A stretch of DNA of 8,854 nucleotides, taken from Paracoccaceae bacterium (GTDB lineage: Bacteria > Pseudomonadota > Alphaproteobacteria > Rhodobacterales > Rhodobacteraceae). The position numbers and the translations under genes are program-made. Every line of letters starts with the position of its first letter. Positions within the stretch are counted from its first letter, which is position 1. Positions 1 through 5,828 of this stretch are shown in pieces. The notes under the pieces are model-generated. The model was not told the origin of the DNA. It saw nothing but the letters and a program-made list of their open reading frames with translations, and made no database searches. The stretch lies in NCBI GenBank assembly GCA_023263735.1, contig JALQUQ010000014.1:7714-16567 (forward strand). The letters are read 5' to 3'.

Positions 1-556
1 TCTTGTCGATGATCCGCAGCAGGTGCTTTTCGTCCTTGAAGGTGATGTCCGTCAGGGTCAGCTTGCCGCCGCGTTCCACAAAGACGCGTTTGGGGCCGTT
101 CACCAGAATATCGCTGACCGTCTCGTCCTTCAAAAGCGCTTCAAGCGGGCCAAGACCCATCACCTCATCATACAATTCCTGATGCAGAACCTGACGGTCG
201 GTCGCATTCAGCACCACGCTCATCTCATCCAGCGCTTCGGCGGTGATCGAGGCGATTTCCGATTTCAGGCTGGCCTCAGACGCTTTTTCCAAAGCCGCCA
301 AATTCAGGTTTTCCAAGAGCTTCTTGTGAAGTTCAACCTTCAGCTCTTGCATCCGCTCGCGGCGCTTTTTCTCTTTGTCTGCGGCCACAGCCTCGGCCGA
401 GGTGCGTTGCGGCACGTTGGCCGCAACTTGCCGGGGCGTGACCAGCGCAACCTTGCTGGGCGCAGCGGCGGCAACCGGTGCGGCCGGTGCCGCCGATTGG
501 ACCGGCTTCATGGCAGTGACGCCCGGTCCCTCCGGCTTTTTAAAGCGCGAGAACAT
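1..556 (-). CDS. cpaF: Tad pilus secretion ATPase CpaF/TadA, N-terminal part (runs off the left edge)
   Basis: This is the first 185 codons of the cytoplasmic hexameric ATPase that powers Tad pilus assembly. The ATG at 556 is preceded by GGGGAG with a 6-nt spacer. Residues 1-60 form an Ala/Pro-rich variable linker. A charged helical region follows (about 60-130), then the family-typical stretch GLGPLEALLKDETVSDILVNG-like at about 134-154 and the beta-rich start of the N-terminal domain, up to about residue 185. The Walker A and B boxes and His/Asp boxes of the secretion-ATPase family lie beyond the edge and cannot be checked. The gene starts 21 nt after the cpaE stop with no hairpin between, so the two are very likely co-transcribed. 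The identification rests on the N-terminal domain plus its position after cpaE. A general T2SS/T4P GspE-type ATPase is less likely in this context. Confidence 0.93.
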   Translation of the reverse strand, partial: MFSRFKKPEGPGVTAMKPVQSAAPAAPVAAAAPSKVALVTPRQVAANVPQRTSAEAVAADKEKKRRERMQELKVELHKKLLENLNLAALEKASEASLKSEIASITAEALDEMSVVLNATDRQVLHQELYDEVMGLGPLEALLKDETVSDILVNGPKRVFVERGGKLTLTDITFKDEKHLLRIIDK

Positions 557-577
557 GTCAGTCTCCCCACTAACGTA

Positions 578-1852
578 TTACGACTTTGCGGCCTCGACGC
601 CCTTGTTCAGGTCATGCAAGGATTTCGCGAGCTTTTGAATCTCCCGCCGCAACGGGTTCTTGGCGCTGTTCTCGGCAAGAGGCAGGCCATGATCGTTGGA
701 TTGGGTCACTTGAATGCCCCCATCTGGCAGATGAATTTCGATGCCGATCTCAAGGCTTTCGGCCAATCGCTTGACCCGGCTCTTGCCGGACAGATCGGTG
801 AACTTGGGGGCACGGTTCATCACATAGCGAAGCTTTTCATGCGGCAGCGCTTCGGCTTTCAGGGCCCGTGTCAGTCGCAGGATGTTTTGCGCCGAACGCA
901 GATCCAGTTCCAAAAGCGCGAAATACACATGCGCCCGGTTCAGAACGGCCTCGGTCCAGCTCACGATGGTTTTCGGCATGTCGATGATGACATAGTCGAA
1001 ATTCGTGGCCGCCATCTCGACGATCCGATTGATGTCATCCGGCCCGATGATATCCAGCGGCAGCATGTCGCCCGGCGCGGTAAAGACATGCAGGCGATCG
1101 TTAAAGGTTTGCATCGATTGCAAAAACGCATCGCTGTCCACAGCGGCGGTATCCGACAGGATTTCAAAGATCATTTCCTTGCGCGGAAGATCCAGATAGG
1201 TCGCCACCGACCCATATTGAAAATCAAGATCCAGCAGGCACACGCGCGGGGCATCTGTCTTTGAAATCGTTGCCAATTCCCACGCCAGATTGACGGCAAA
1301 GGTCGATGATCCCGTGCCGCCCGCCATTCCATGCACGGGCAAGACCACGCCGTCGCGATCGCCTTTTGCCTTGAACTTGGGGGCCGAGGGTTTTTCCTCT
1401 TCGTCCTGGGCGACGGGGGGCGCCACCGCCGCTGCGACCGGGGCGGGCTGACGCATCCGAAAAATCGCGTCATGCAGCGCGCCTTCGGGCAGGGGATAGG
1501 GCACGAAATCATCGGCACCCAGTCGCAACAATTGATGCAGCGCAATCGGGCTCAATTGATCCGCGATCAGCACCACCTTGACCCCGCGCGCCTTGGCGAC
1601 ACGCACGATCTCTGCAATCCGGGTCAGATCGGCCTCGTCCTTGGTATCCACGGCAATTGCCACGAATTCCAGATTCGCCGCTTCGGGTTGGCCCAGAAAG
1701 ATCGGGGCATCGTCAAAGGACAGATCGCCCCAGCTTTCGCCCAGCTCATTTTCCATATCATCGATGAGCAGATCGAAATTCTGCACATCGCGCGAAATCG
1801 TGCACGCCACAATGGGTGCCGGTTCCGGTTGCAAGGGTGCTACGCTCGTCAT
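578..1852 (-). CDS. cpaE: Tad pilus assembly protein CpaE/TadZ (MinD/ParA-like, degenerate P-loop)
   Basis: CpaE/TadZ proteins position the Tad machine at the cell pole or envelope and consist of a receiver-like domain fused to a MinD/ParA-type ATPase fold. Here residues about 10-135 form the receiver-like half (pattern VKVVLIADQLSP then LLRLGADDFVPYPLP, as in response regulators). An Ala/Pro/Glu linker runs to about 165, and the MinD-like half follows. The P-loop reads AGGTGSST at about residues 177-184, where MinD proteins have KGGxGKTT, so both lysines are absent. The next strand, VCLLDLDFQYGSV, and the later VIIDMPK follow the MinD plan. I chose ATG 1852 (424 aa) because GAGAGG lies 4 nt upstream. 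The in-frame ATG at 1864 (428 aa) has AGGA abutting it, which is too close, but it cannot be excluded. The gene is separated from the upstream OmpA gene by a terminator, so it probably has its own promoter. Confidence 0.93.
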   Translation of the reverse strand: MTSVAPLQPEPAPIVACTISRDVQNFDLLIDDMENELGESWGDLSFDDAPIFLGQPEAANLEFVAIAVDTKDEADLTRIAEIVRVAKARGVKVVLIADQLSPIALHQLLRLGADDFVPYPLPEGALHDAIFRMRQPAPVAAAVAPPVAQDEEEKPSAPKFKAKGDRDGVVLPVHGMAGGTGSSTFAVNLAWELATISKTDAPRVCLLDLDFQYGSVATYLDLPRKEMIFEILSDTAAVDSDAFLQSMQTFNDRLHVFTAPGDMLPLDIIGPDDINRIVEMAATNFDYVIIDMPKTIVSWTEAVLNRAHVYFALLELDLRSAQNILRLTRALKAEALPHEKLRYVMNRAPKFTDLSGKSRVKRLAESLEIGIEIHLPDGGIQVTQSNDHGLPLAENSAKNPLRREIQKLAKSLHDLNKGVEAAKS

Positions 1853-2050
1853 TTCGCCTCTCATTCCTGCTTTACGTGCCGATCAGGCGCCGGAAAGCCC
1901 CGAAATACGGCCGCAAAGACAGACTCTGCCGACCATTTACGCGATAAATTTCGGGGGGAATGTTGGCGAGATTGGGGCCAAAAAGCCGTTAATCTGGGGT
2001 TTTTATCCAATTCAGGGACACTGAGGTGTGATTGGGCCCCATTTGGTGCA
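1853..2050 (-). promoter_or_regulatory. Upstream region of cpaE-cpaF, probable promoter
   Basis: About 200 bp without a convincing gene lies between the terminator after the OmpA gene and cpaE. Because that terminator reads toward cpaE, a promoter for cpaE-cpaF is expected here. I could not pick a confident -35/-10 pair. The forward strand carries ATTGGGGC at 1971-1978 and ATTGGGCC at 2031-2038, exactly 60 bp apart, and a similar pair lies in the pilin/transglycosylase divergent region. The promoter call is inferred from layout only. Confidence 0.4.
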
Positions 2051-2080
2051 AAACGGGCCGGAAAACCGGCCCGTTTGTGC
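2048..2080 (-). terminator. Hairpin terminator after the OmpA lipoprotein gene
   Basis: A perfect 11-bp inverted repeat, AAACGGGCCGG / CCGGCCCGTTT, occupies 2051-2061 and 2066-2076 with a 4-nt loop. On the minus strand the stem ends in CGTTTT. It lies about 20 nt past the stop codon of the OmpA gene. A further 3 bp pair across a one-base bulge (2048-2050 with 2078-2080). The T-run is short, so termination may be partial, but the stem is very strong. It would end the cpaC-ompA transcript before cpaE. Confidence 0.75.
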
Positions 2081-2095
2081 ATGAATACTAAACGA

Positions 2096-2758
2096 TCACT
2101 TGCCGCCCGGATCGACCTGGGTGCGGATGTCGGTGTTGGTCGGGTGGGGCCGCGTGCCGCTTTCCAGATATTCGCGGTACAGAATGCGCGAATACCGGCC
2201 GTCCAGCGGAACAGATCGCCCTTTGGCCAGCCCCGCAACCTCGGTCACGGTGCGGCGGTTGGCCTGCTCGGGGCCTGCGGTCACGATGGCAGGCTGCGTT
2301 TCCCCATAAGAAACAAGCGCTTGCAGCCGCGACCGGCTGATGCCCCGGCTTGCAAAATAACTGACGACCGCCTCGGCCCGCCGTTTGCCCAAGGCAAGGT
2401 TATAGGCATCCGACCCGACGGAATCGGCATGACCATAGACCGAGAACCGCAGCTCCGGGAACTGGCTGATCCAGCTGATCTGCTTGTTCAACACGGCCAC
2501 CGCTTCGGGCGTCAACTGCGTGCTGTTGAACGGAAAGGTGATGGTTGACGGCACTTCGGCCGCGAACCGGGTGTTCATCTGCTCGGCAATCGAAATCTCG
2601 CCCGACATGATCTGCGAGTTCGTCTGCGTCACCTTGCCGAAACCGCCTTCGTCAACCTCATATCCCAACTGCCGATCAACCGACGGGGAATAGGAACACG
2701 AAGACAGCACCGACAGGGCCGTGATCAGAATAAGGCTGGGTTTTACAAAAGCCGACAT
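2096..2758 (-). CDS. OmpA-family outer-membrane lipoprotein of the Tad locus
   Basis: This is a 220-aa predicted lipoprotein. The N-terminus is a hydrophobic signal ending in the lipobox LSSC with Cys21; Ser at +2 favours the outer membrane. The C-terminal half (about 72-175) is an OmpA/MotB peptidoglycan-binding domain: FPFNSTQLTPEA opens it, and the central motif YGHADSVGSDAYNLALGKRR carries the diaminopimelate-contacting Asp112 and Arg127 of the family. A charged tail of about 40 residues follows. The start ATG lies 7 nt after the cpaC stop, and the Shine-Dalgarno GGAG/AAGG overlaps the cpaC end, so translation is probably coupled. In Caulobacter-type loci the gene after cpaC is cpaD, a different lipoprotein. 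Here the OmpA protein takes that slot, so it may anchor the secretin to the cell wall or help its assembly. The role is inferred; the domain call is firm. Confidence 0.9.
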   Translation of the reverse strand: MSAFVKPSLILITALSVLSSCSYSPSVDRQLGYEVDEGGFGKVTQTNSQIMSGEISIAEQMNTRFAAEVPSTITFPFNSTQLTPEAVAVLNKQISWISQFPELRFSVYGHADSVGSDAYNLALGKRRAEAVVSYFASRGISRSRLQALVSYGETQPAIVTAGPEQANRRTVTEVAGLAKGRSVPLDGRYSRILYREYLESGTRPHPTNTDIRTQVDPGGK

Positions 2759-2765
2759 CTGGGCC

Positions 2766-4163
2766 TTACTCCATCACATAGCCATAAGAGCTGCTGAAAT
2801 CCTGACGGGCCACTTCGCCGACGGCCCCCTTCTTGGTAACGGCCACTTCTCCGTTCAGGAAAAACTCACGCTCGGTTGGCAAACGCACCCGATCGGTGGG
2901 CAAGGCATAGGTGTCGCCCTTGGTCGGGGTCACAAGATGCGGGGTGATGATGATCACCAACTCCGATTGGTTGCGCTGATAATCCGCGCTCCGGAACAGC
3001 GTGCCCAAGATCGGAACATCCCCCAGCCACGGCAATTGCGTGTTCAGGTTGCGGAAATCGTCTTGCAACAGACCGGCGACCGCAAAGCTTTCGCCGTCGC
3101 GCATTTCGACCGTGGTCGAGGTTTCGCGCCGTTTGAACGCATTGATCGAAAACCCGCCCGCTTCGATGGTGACCGTGGTGTCGATGGCGGAAACCGCGGC
3201 GTTGATCTGCAGGTTGATCGCATCGCCGTCGATCACCGTCGGCGTAAAGTTCAGCTCAACCCCAAAGGGTTTGTAAACAATGGCGATCCCTTGGGTGGTC
3301 AGGATCGGAATTGGGTATTCGCCACCACCCAGAAACTTGGCTTCCTGCCCCGACAGCGCGGTCAGGTTCGGTTCGGCCAAGGTGCGCACAACCCCTTTGG
3401 ATTCCAGCGCTTCCAGCAAAACGCCCAGTTGAATCGACCCGGCGGTAAAGCCCAGCTCCAACCCGCCCTGCATCCCCGTGGCCAGCTTCAGATCGCCGGT
3501 TCCCAAGGCATTGCCATCGGCCAGATAGGTGCCGCTTTCCCCGCGAACCCCGAATTTGCTGCCCCCCTTGGCGGCCAAAGACACGCCCAGATTCTTGGCA
3601 ACCGACCGCTGCATTTCCGCAAACCGGACCTTCAGCATCACCTGTTGCGTGCCGCCAACCGACAAAAGGTTCGAAACGCGTTCGGGTGCATAGCGTTCGG
3701 CCAGATCAATCGCGCGGTCCAGCTTTGCGTTCGATGACACGACACCCGAAAGCACGATCCCATCATTCGCGGTCCGCACTTCGATGGTTTCGCCCGGCAA
3801 AATCTGCTTCAGGCGCTCTTTGAATTCGGCAATATCGGGCGTGACCTGCACTTCGATGTTGGAAATCAGTTTTCCGTCGGCGGCAAACAGGGTCATGGTC
3901 GTGCGGCCGGGCGTCTTGCCCAGAATGTACACGCTGCGATCCGTCAGGGTCGAGACGTCGGCAATCCCGGGGTTTGCGATCGAAAGTTCCGCAAAGGGGG
4001 TGTCGCTTTCGACAACGGCGGCGCGGTTCATCGGCACCTGAATCGGGGCCACGACAGACCCCTGCAACACGCGCAGCGTTTCCGCCCGCCCCACGGTTGC
4101 CAAGCCAACCGTCGCCAGGGCGGCCCCCAAAAGGCCGACCCGTACAATCTTAAACACACGCAT
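2766..4163 (-). CDS. cpaC: Tad pilus outer-membrane secretin CpaC/RcpA
   Basis: This 465-aa protein forms the outer-membrane channel through which the Flp pilus leaves the cell. The signal peptide spans residues 1-27 (MRVFKIVRVG, hydrophobic core, then VGRA before ETL). Residues about 28-105 match the pilus-formation N-terminal domain, with the PFAELSIANPGIADVSTL-like strand typical of the family. A BON-like domain covers about 108-170 (TPDIAEFKERLKQILP then VLSGVV). The secretin domain spans about 235-412 and includes the late signature VPILGTLFR (383-391) and VIIITPHLV (403-411). The reading frame stays open upstream to 4379, but the ATG at 4163 begins a proper signal peptide and has AGGGCAGG upstream, so the longer form is rejected. 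The OmpA lipoprotein gene follows after 7 nt. Length and domain order are normal for the family. Confidence 0.95.
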   Translation of the reverse strand: MRVFKIVRVGLLGAALATVGLATVGRAETLRVLQGSVVAPIQVPMNRAAVVESDTPFAELSIANPGIADVSTLTDRSVYILGKTPGRTTMTLFAADGKLISNIEVQVTPDIAEFKERLKQILPGETIEVRTANDGIVLSGVVSSNAKLDRAIDLAERYAPERVSNLLSVGGTQQVMLKVRFAEMQRSVAKNLGVSLAAKGGSKFGVRGESGTYLADGNALGTGDLKLATGMQGGLELGFTAGSIQLGVLLEALESKGVVRTLAEPNLTALSGQEAKFLGGGEYPIPILTTQGIAIVYKPFGVELNFTPTVIDGDAINLQINAAVSAIDTTVTIEAGGFSINAFKRRETSTTVEMRDGESFAVAGLLQDDFRNLNTQLPWLGDVPILGTLFRSADYQRNQSELVIIITPHLVTPTKGDTYALPTDRVRLPTEREFFLNGEVAVTKKGAVGEVARQDFSSSYGYVME

Positions 4164-4312
4164 GTGACCTGCCCTTTCGATCACGCCTCGAAACGGGTCT
4201 GATGCCCGCTTAAGGCTCCAGCATGCCCGCATTCCGCTTTTTTTGCAAGAATCAGACAGTTGGATGCCGCAGTTTATGTGGATAACTTGCAACAAGCCGC
4301 AACACATCGGCC
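4164..4312 (-). promoter_or_regulatory. Leader and probable promoter region of cpaC
   Basis: About 150 bp between the hairpin after cpaB and the cpaC start. A sequence identical to the consensus DnaA box (TTATCCACA on the minus strand, 4285-4277) lies here, overlapping a region that could hold a weak promoter (TTGCGG about 17-18 nt before an AT-rich CATAAA). I am not confident in any exact promoter. If the upstream hairpin terminates transcription, cpaC needs a start here. Confidence 0.3.
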
Positions 4313-4348
4313 CAAAAGCAAGGGCGACCACCATATAGGGGGTCGCCC
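4313..4348 (-). terminator. Probable intrinsic terminator after cpaB
   Basis: An 8-bp perfect inverted repeat, GGGCGACC (4322-4329) with GGTCGCCC (4341-4348), can add two inner CC/GG pairs within an 11-nt loop. On the minus strand the stem is followed by CTTGCTTTT, an interrupted T-run. It lies about 28 nt beyond the cpaB stop, in the right place to end or attenuate the pilin2-cpaB transcript before cpaC. Confidence 0.55.
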
Positions 4349-4375
4349 AGATCGGCGGATAGATCGCCTTGACCG

Positions 4376-5215
4376 TCAATTTGTGCAGGGGATCGGAATT
4401 TCGGTCACCTCACCGCCCTTGCGGTTGCGGATTGTGCAGACCTTTTCTTCCTTCTTCGCCACGATCTCTTGGTCCTGAATGCCCAACAGTCCGCGCGCAT
4501 TGACCTCGATCTTGCCATCGATGGTTTCGGCCGCGTCGCCCACCAGCGACAGCGCCAGATTTCCGGTTTCCTGGGCCAGGGCCAGACGGGCCACCTGATC
4601 CGGGGTTGCGGCCACGGTGACCGTGCGGGCGACCGTCGCGCCGCTGGTGGCGCCGGCCTGTTGGTCAACCGCGATCACCCGCGTCGTGCTTTCGATCAGG
4701 CGGGTGATATTGCCTTCCATCCCGTTCACCGAACCCGTCCAGTAAATATCGACATGGTCCCCGGGCTGCACAAAGCCCGACACGCCCGACGTCACGTCCA
4801 CTTTGATCGCAAAGGCGCGCATGCCCTTGCCGATCTGGCCGGTCAATCCGGGCGGCTGGCCCGGCTCGGTGATCTTGATCGCCATCACAGGCTCATTCGG
4901 CTCCAGATTGCGCAACACGAACCGTTCCATGTTGGCCCCGGCGGGGAACAGCGCCTCTTCCTTCTGAAAGGCCCCTTCGGGAAGCGAGTTTTGCGGCCAA
5001 TAGGCCAGCTTCACGTCGTCCTTGACCAGCGGTTCCCCATAATTCTTTTGCTTGGCAACGACATAGACCTGAACAATCGGCCCGACCTTTGCCCGCATTT
5101 CACGCTCGGCCTCAAGGGCGCTTTGCGTTTGGCCGATATATCCCTTTGCCATGTAAACGGCAAAGCCCGCCAAACCAACGCCCGCCACCAGCACCAAACC
5201 AAACATCGATCTCAT
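4376..5215 (-). CDS. cpaB: Tad pilus assembly protein CpaB/RcpC
   Basis: This 279-aa inner-membrane-anchored periplasmic protein stabilises or modulates the secretin. One transmembrane helix is at residues 5-22 (GLVLVAGVGLAGFAVYMA). A SAF domain covers about 48-112 (VQVYVVAKQKNYGEPLVKDD then the NEPVMAIKI strand). The RcpC domain covers about 125-228 and contains the hallmark VSGFVQPGDHVDIYWT (145-160). The C-terminal tail holds two cysteines (260 and 277) that could form a disulfide. The frame is open upstream to 5347, overlapping the pilin-2 gene. I chose ATG 5215 because the membrane helix starts there and AGAGG lies 8 nt upstream; ATG 5206 is a weaker alternative. It follows the second pilin gene across two hairpins. 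Length and domain layout are normal. Confidence 0.93.
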   Translation of the reverse strand: MRSMFGLVLVAGVGLAGFAVYMAKGYIGQTQSALEAEREMRAKVGPIVQVYVVAKQKNYGEPLVKDDVKLAYWPQNSLPEGAFQKEEALFPAGANMERFVLRNLEPNEPVMAIKITEPGQPPGLTGQIGKGMRAFAIKVDVTSGVSGFVQPGDHVDIYWTGSVNGMEGNITRLIESTTRVIAVDQQAGATSGATVARTVTVAATPDQVARLALAQETGNLALSLVGDAAETIDGKIEVNARGLLGIQDQEIVAKKEEKVCTIRNRKGGEVTEIPIPCTN

Positions 5216-5231
5216 CGAAGTCACCTCTATA

Positions 5232-5250
5232 GGATCGCGAAGTGCGATCC
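5232..5250 (-). repeat. Inverted repeat just upstream of the cpaB ribosome-binding site
   Basis: GGATCGC (5232-5238) pairs perfectly with GCGATCC (5244-5250) around a 5-nt loop. In the mRNA this hairpin ends a few bases before the cpaB Shine-Dalgarno AGAGG. It may protect the 5' end of a processed cpaB message or tune cpaB translation. The structure is directly visible; its function is inferred. Confidence 0.55.
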
Positions 5251-5259
5251 GGGAAATGC

Positions 5260-5287
5260 GATCAACCCGCGACAGGGCGGGTTGATC
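5260..5287 (-). repeat. Strong hairpin directly after the second pilin gene
   Basis: A perfect 11-bp inverted repeat, GATCAACCCGC (5260-5270) with GCGGGTTGATC (5277-5287), has a 6-nt loop and begins 4 nt after the pilin-2 stop codon. On the minus strand it is not followed by a T-run (GCATTTCCC comes next), so it is more like an mRNA-stabilising or processing hairpin than a classical terminator. It could shield the pilin-2 message from 3' exonucleases while less cpaB message survives. Confidence 0.7.
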
Positions 5288-5291
5288 CGTG

Positions 5292-5501
5292 TCACTTTGC
5301 GGCAGCCTCATCGATGTGGCTGGAAATGGCCGCCCCTGCGTTTTCAAACAACGCCGGCGCGATCATTTCGACCACGACCAAACTCAGGCCCACCACGGCG
5401 GCTGTCAGCACCACCCAGTCCACCGTAACCGCGCCGTCCTCTTCCCGGACAAACCGGTTCCGAAGACGCCCGTAAGTCGATTTCAACGCCTTGATGATCA
5501 C
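5292..5501 (-). CDS. Second Flp-type Tad pilin, GTG start
   Basis: A 69-aa prepilin. The short basic leader (about 23 residues, IIKALKSTYGRLRNRFVREEDG) ends in the Gly of the prepilin peptidase site, which reads EEDG/AVTVDW. The hydrophobic helix VVLTAAVVGLSLVVV follows, then a tail ending in DEAAAK. The mature form would be about 46 aa. It shares the 17-residue block GAVTVDWVVLTAAVVGL with the upstream pilin but differs in leader and tail (it has MIAPALFENAG). There is no ATG. The GTG at 5501 has GGGGGAG 5 nt upstream and is the best start; a TTG at 5519 would give 75 aa and has no good ribosome site. A GCGCAA/TTGCGC hairpin (5514-5531) abuts that Shine-Dalgarno. It lies downstream of a terminator, so expression is probably below that of pilin 1. 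A minor pilin or alternative subunit is likely. Confidence 0.88.
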   Translation of the reverse strand: MIIKALKSTYGRLRNRFVREEDGAVTVDWVVLTAAVVGLSLVVVEMIAPALFENAGAAISSHIDEAAAK

Positions 5502-5570
5502 AGTTACTCCCCCGCGCAAAATCCGTTGCGCCAGACGGTCATCGCTCCCAAGGTCGAGCGAGGATCGCTA

Positions 5571-5610
5571 CACAAAGAAAAAGGCGCGGGCCGTGACTAC
5601 GGACCGCGCC
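5571..5610 (-). terminator. Intrinsic terminator after the major pilin gene
   Basis: A 12-bp stem with one mismatch (5583-5594 with 5599-5610, 4-nt loop) is followed on the minus strand by TTTTTCTTT. Strong GC stem plus T-run is the classical rho-independent form, and the direction suits only the minus strand. It sits 33 nt past the stop codon of the major pilin. It should make that gene largely monocistronic, with limited read-through into the second pilin and cpaB. Confidence 0.88.
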
Positions 5611-5642
5611 CTCATAAGCTCTGACGCTAGGTCAGATCTCGA

Positions 5643-5828
5643 TTACTTTGCGGCAGCCGAGTCCAGGGTCGAAGCGATGTCGGTGCCAGCAGCGGTCAGC
5701 GAACCTTCGATCGAGTTGATGACAACCAGGCCCAGGCCCACAACAGCAGCGGTCAGCACGACCCAGTCAACGGTCACAGCGCCCGATTCGTCGTTTTTGA
5801 AGTTCTTGAAGATGTTCAGCAGTTTCAT
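5643..5828 (-). CDS. flp: Flp-type Tad pilin (probable major subunit)
   Basis: A 61-aa prepilin that would build the Tad pilus fibre. The leader MKLLNIFKNFKNDESG is basic and ends in Gly16. Processing there gives a mature 45-aa pilin beginning AVTVDW. The hydrophobic segment VVLTAAVVGLGLVVI forms the polymerising helix, and the tail ends DSAAAK. Where canonical Flp pilins have Glu-Tyr at +5/+6, this one has Asp21-Trp22. I chose ATG 5828 because GAGAG is about 8 nt upstream; an ATG at 5834 and an upstream extension to 5939 lack proper ribosome sites and would give an odd leader. It is the first gene of the locus and is followed at once by a strong terminator, the usual arrangement for an abundant subunit. 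Pilin identity is firm; calling it the major subunit is inference from position. Confidence 0.92.
   Translation of the reverse strand: MKLLNIFKNFKNDESGAVTVDWVVLTAAVVGLGLVVINSIEGSLTAAGTDIASTLDSAAAK

Noticed and set aside
23..2548. Long plus-strand open frames opposite cpaF, cpaE and the OmpA gene (413 aa and 405 aa)
   Set aside because: They are antisense shadows of well-supported minus-strand genes. Their translations are rich in Arg, His and Gln with no domain pattern, as expected from GC-rich complementary frames.
4164..4379. N-terminal extension of CpaC up to 4379, overlapping the cpaB stop
   Set aside because: The extension starts at TTG, has no ribosome site, and would bury the clear signal peptide that begins at 4163.
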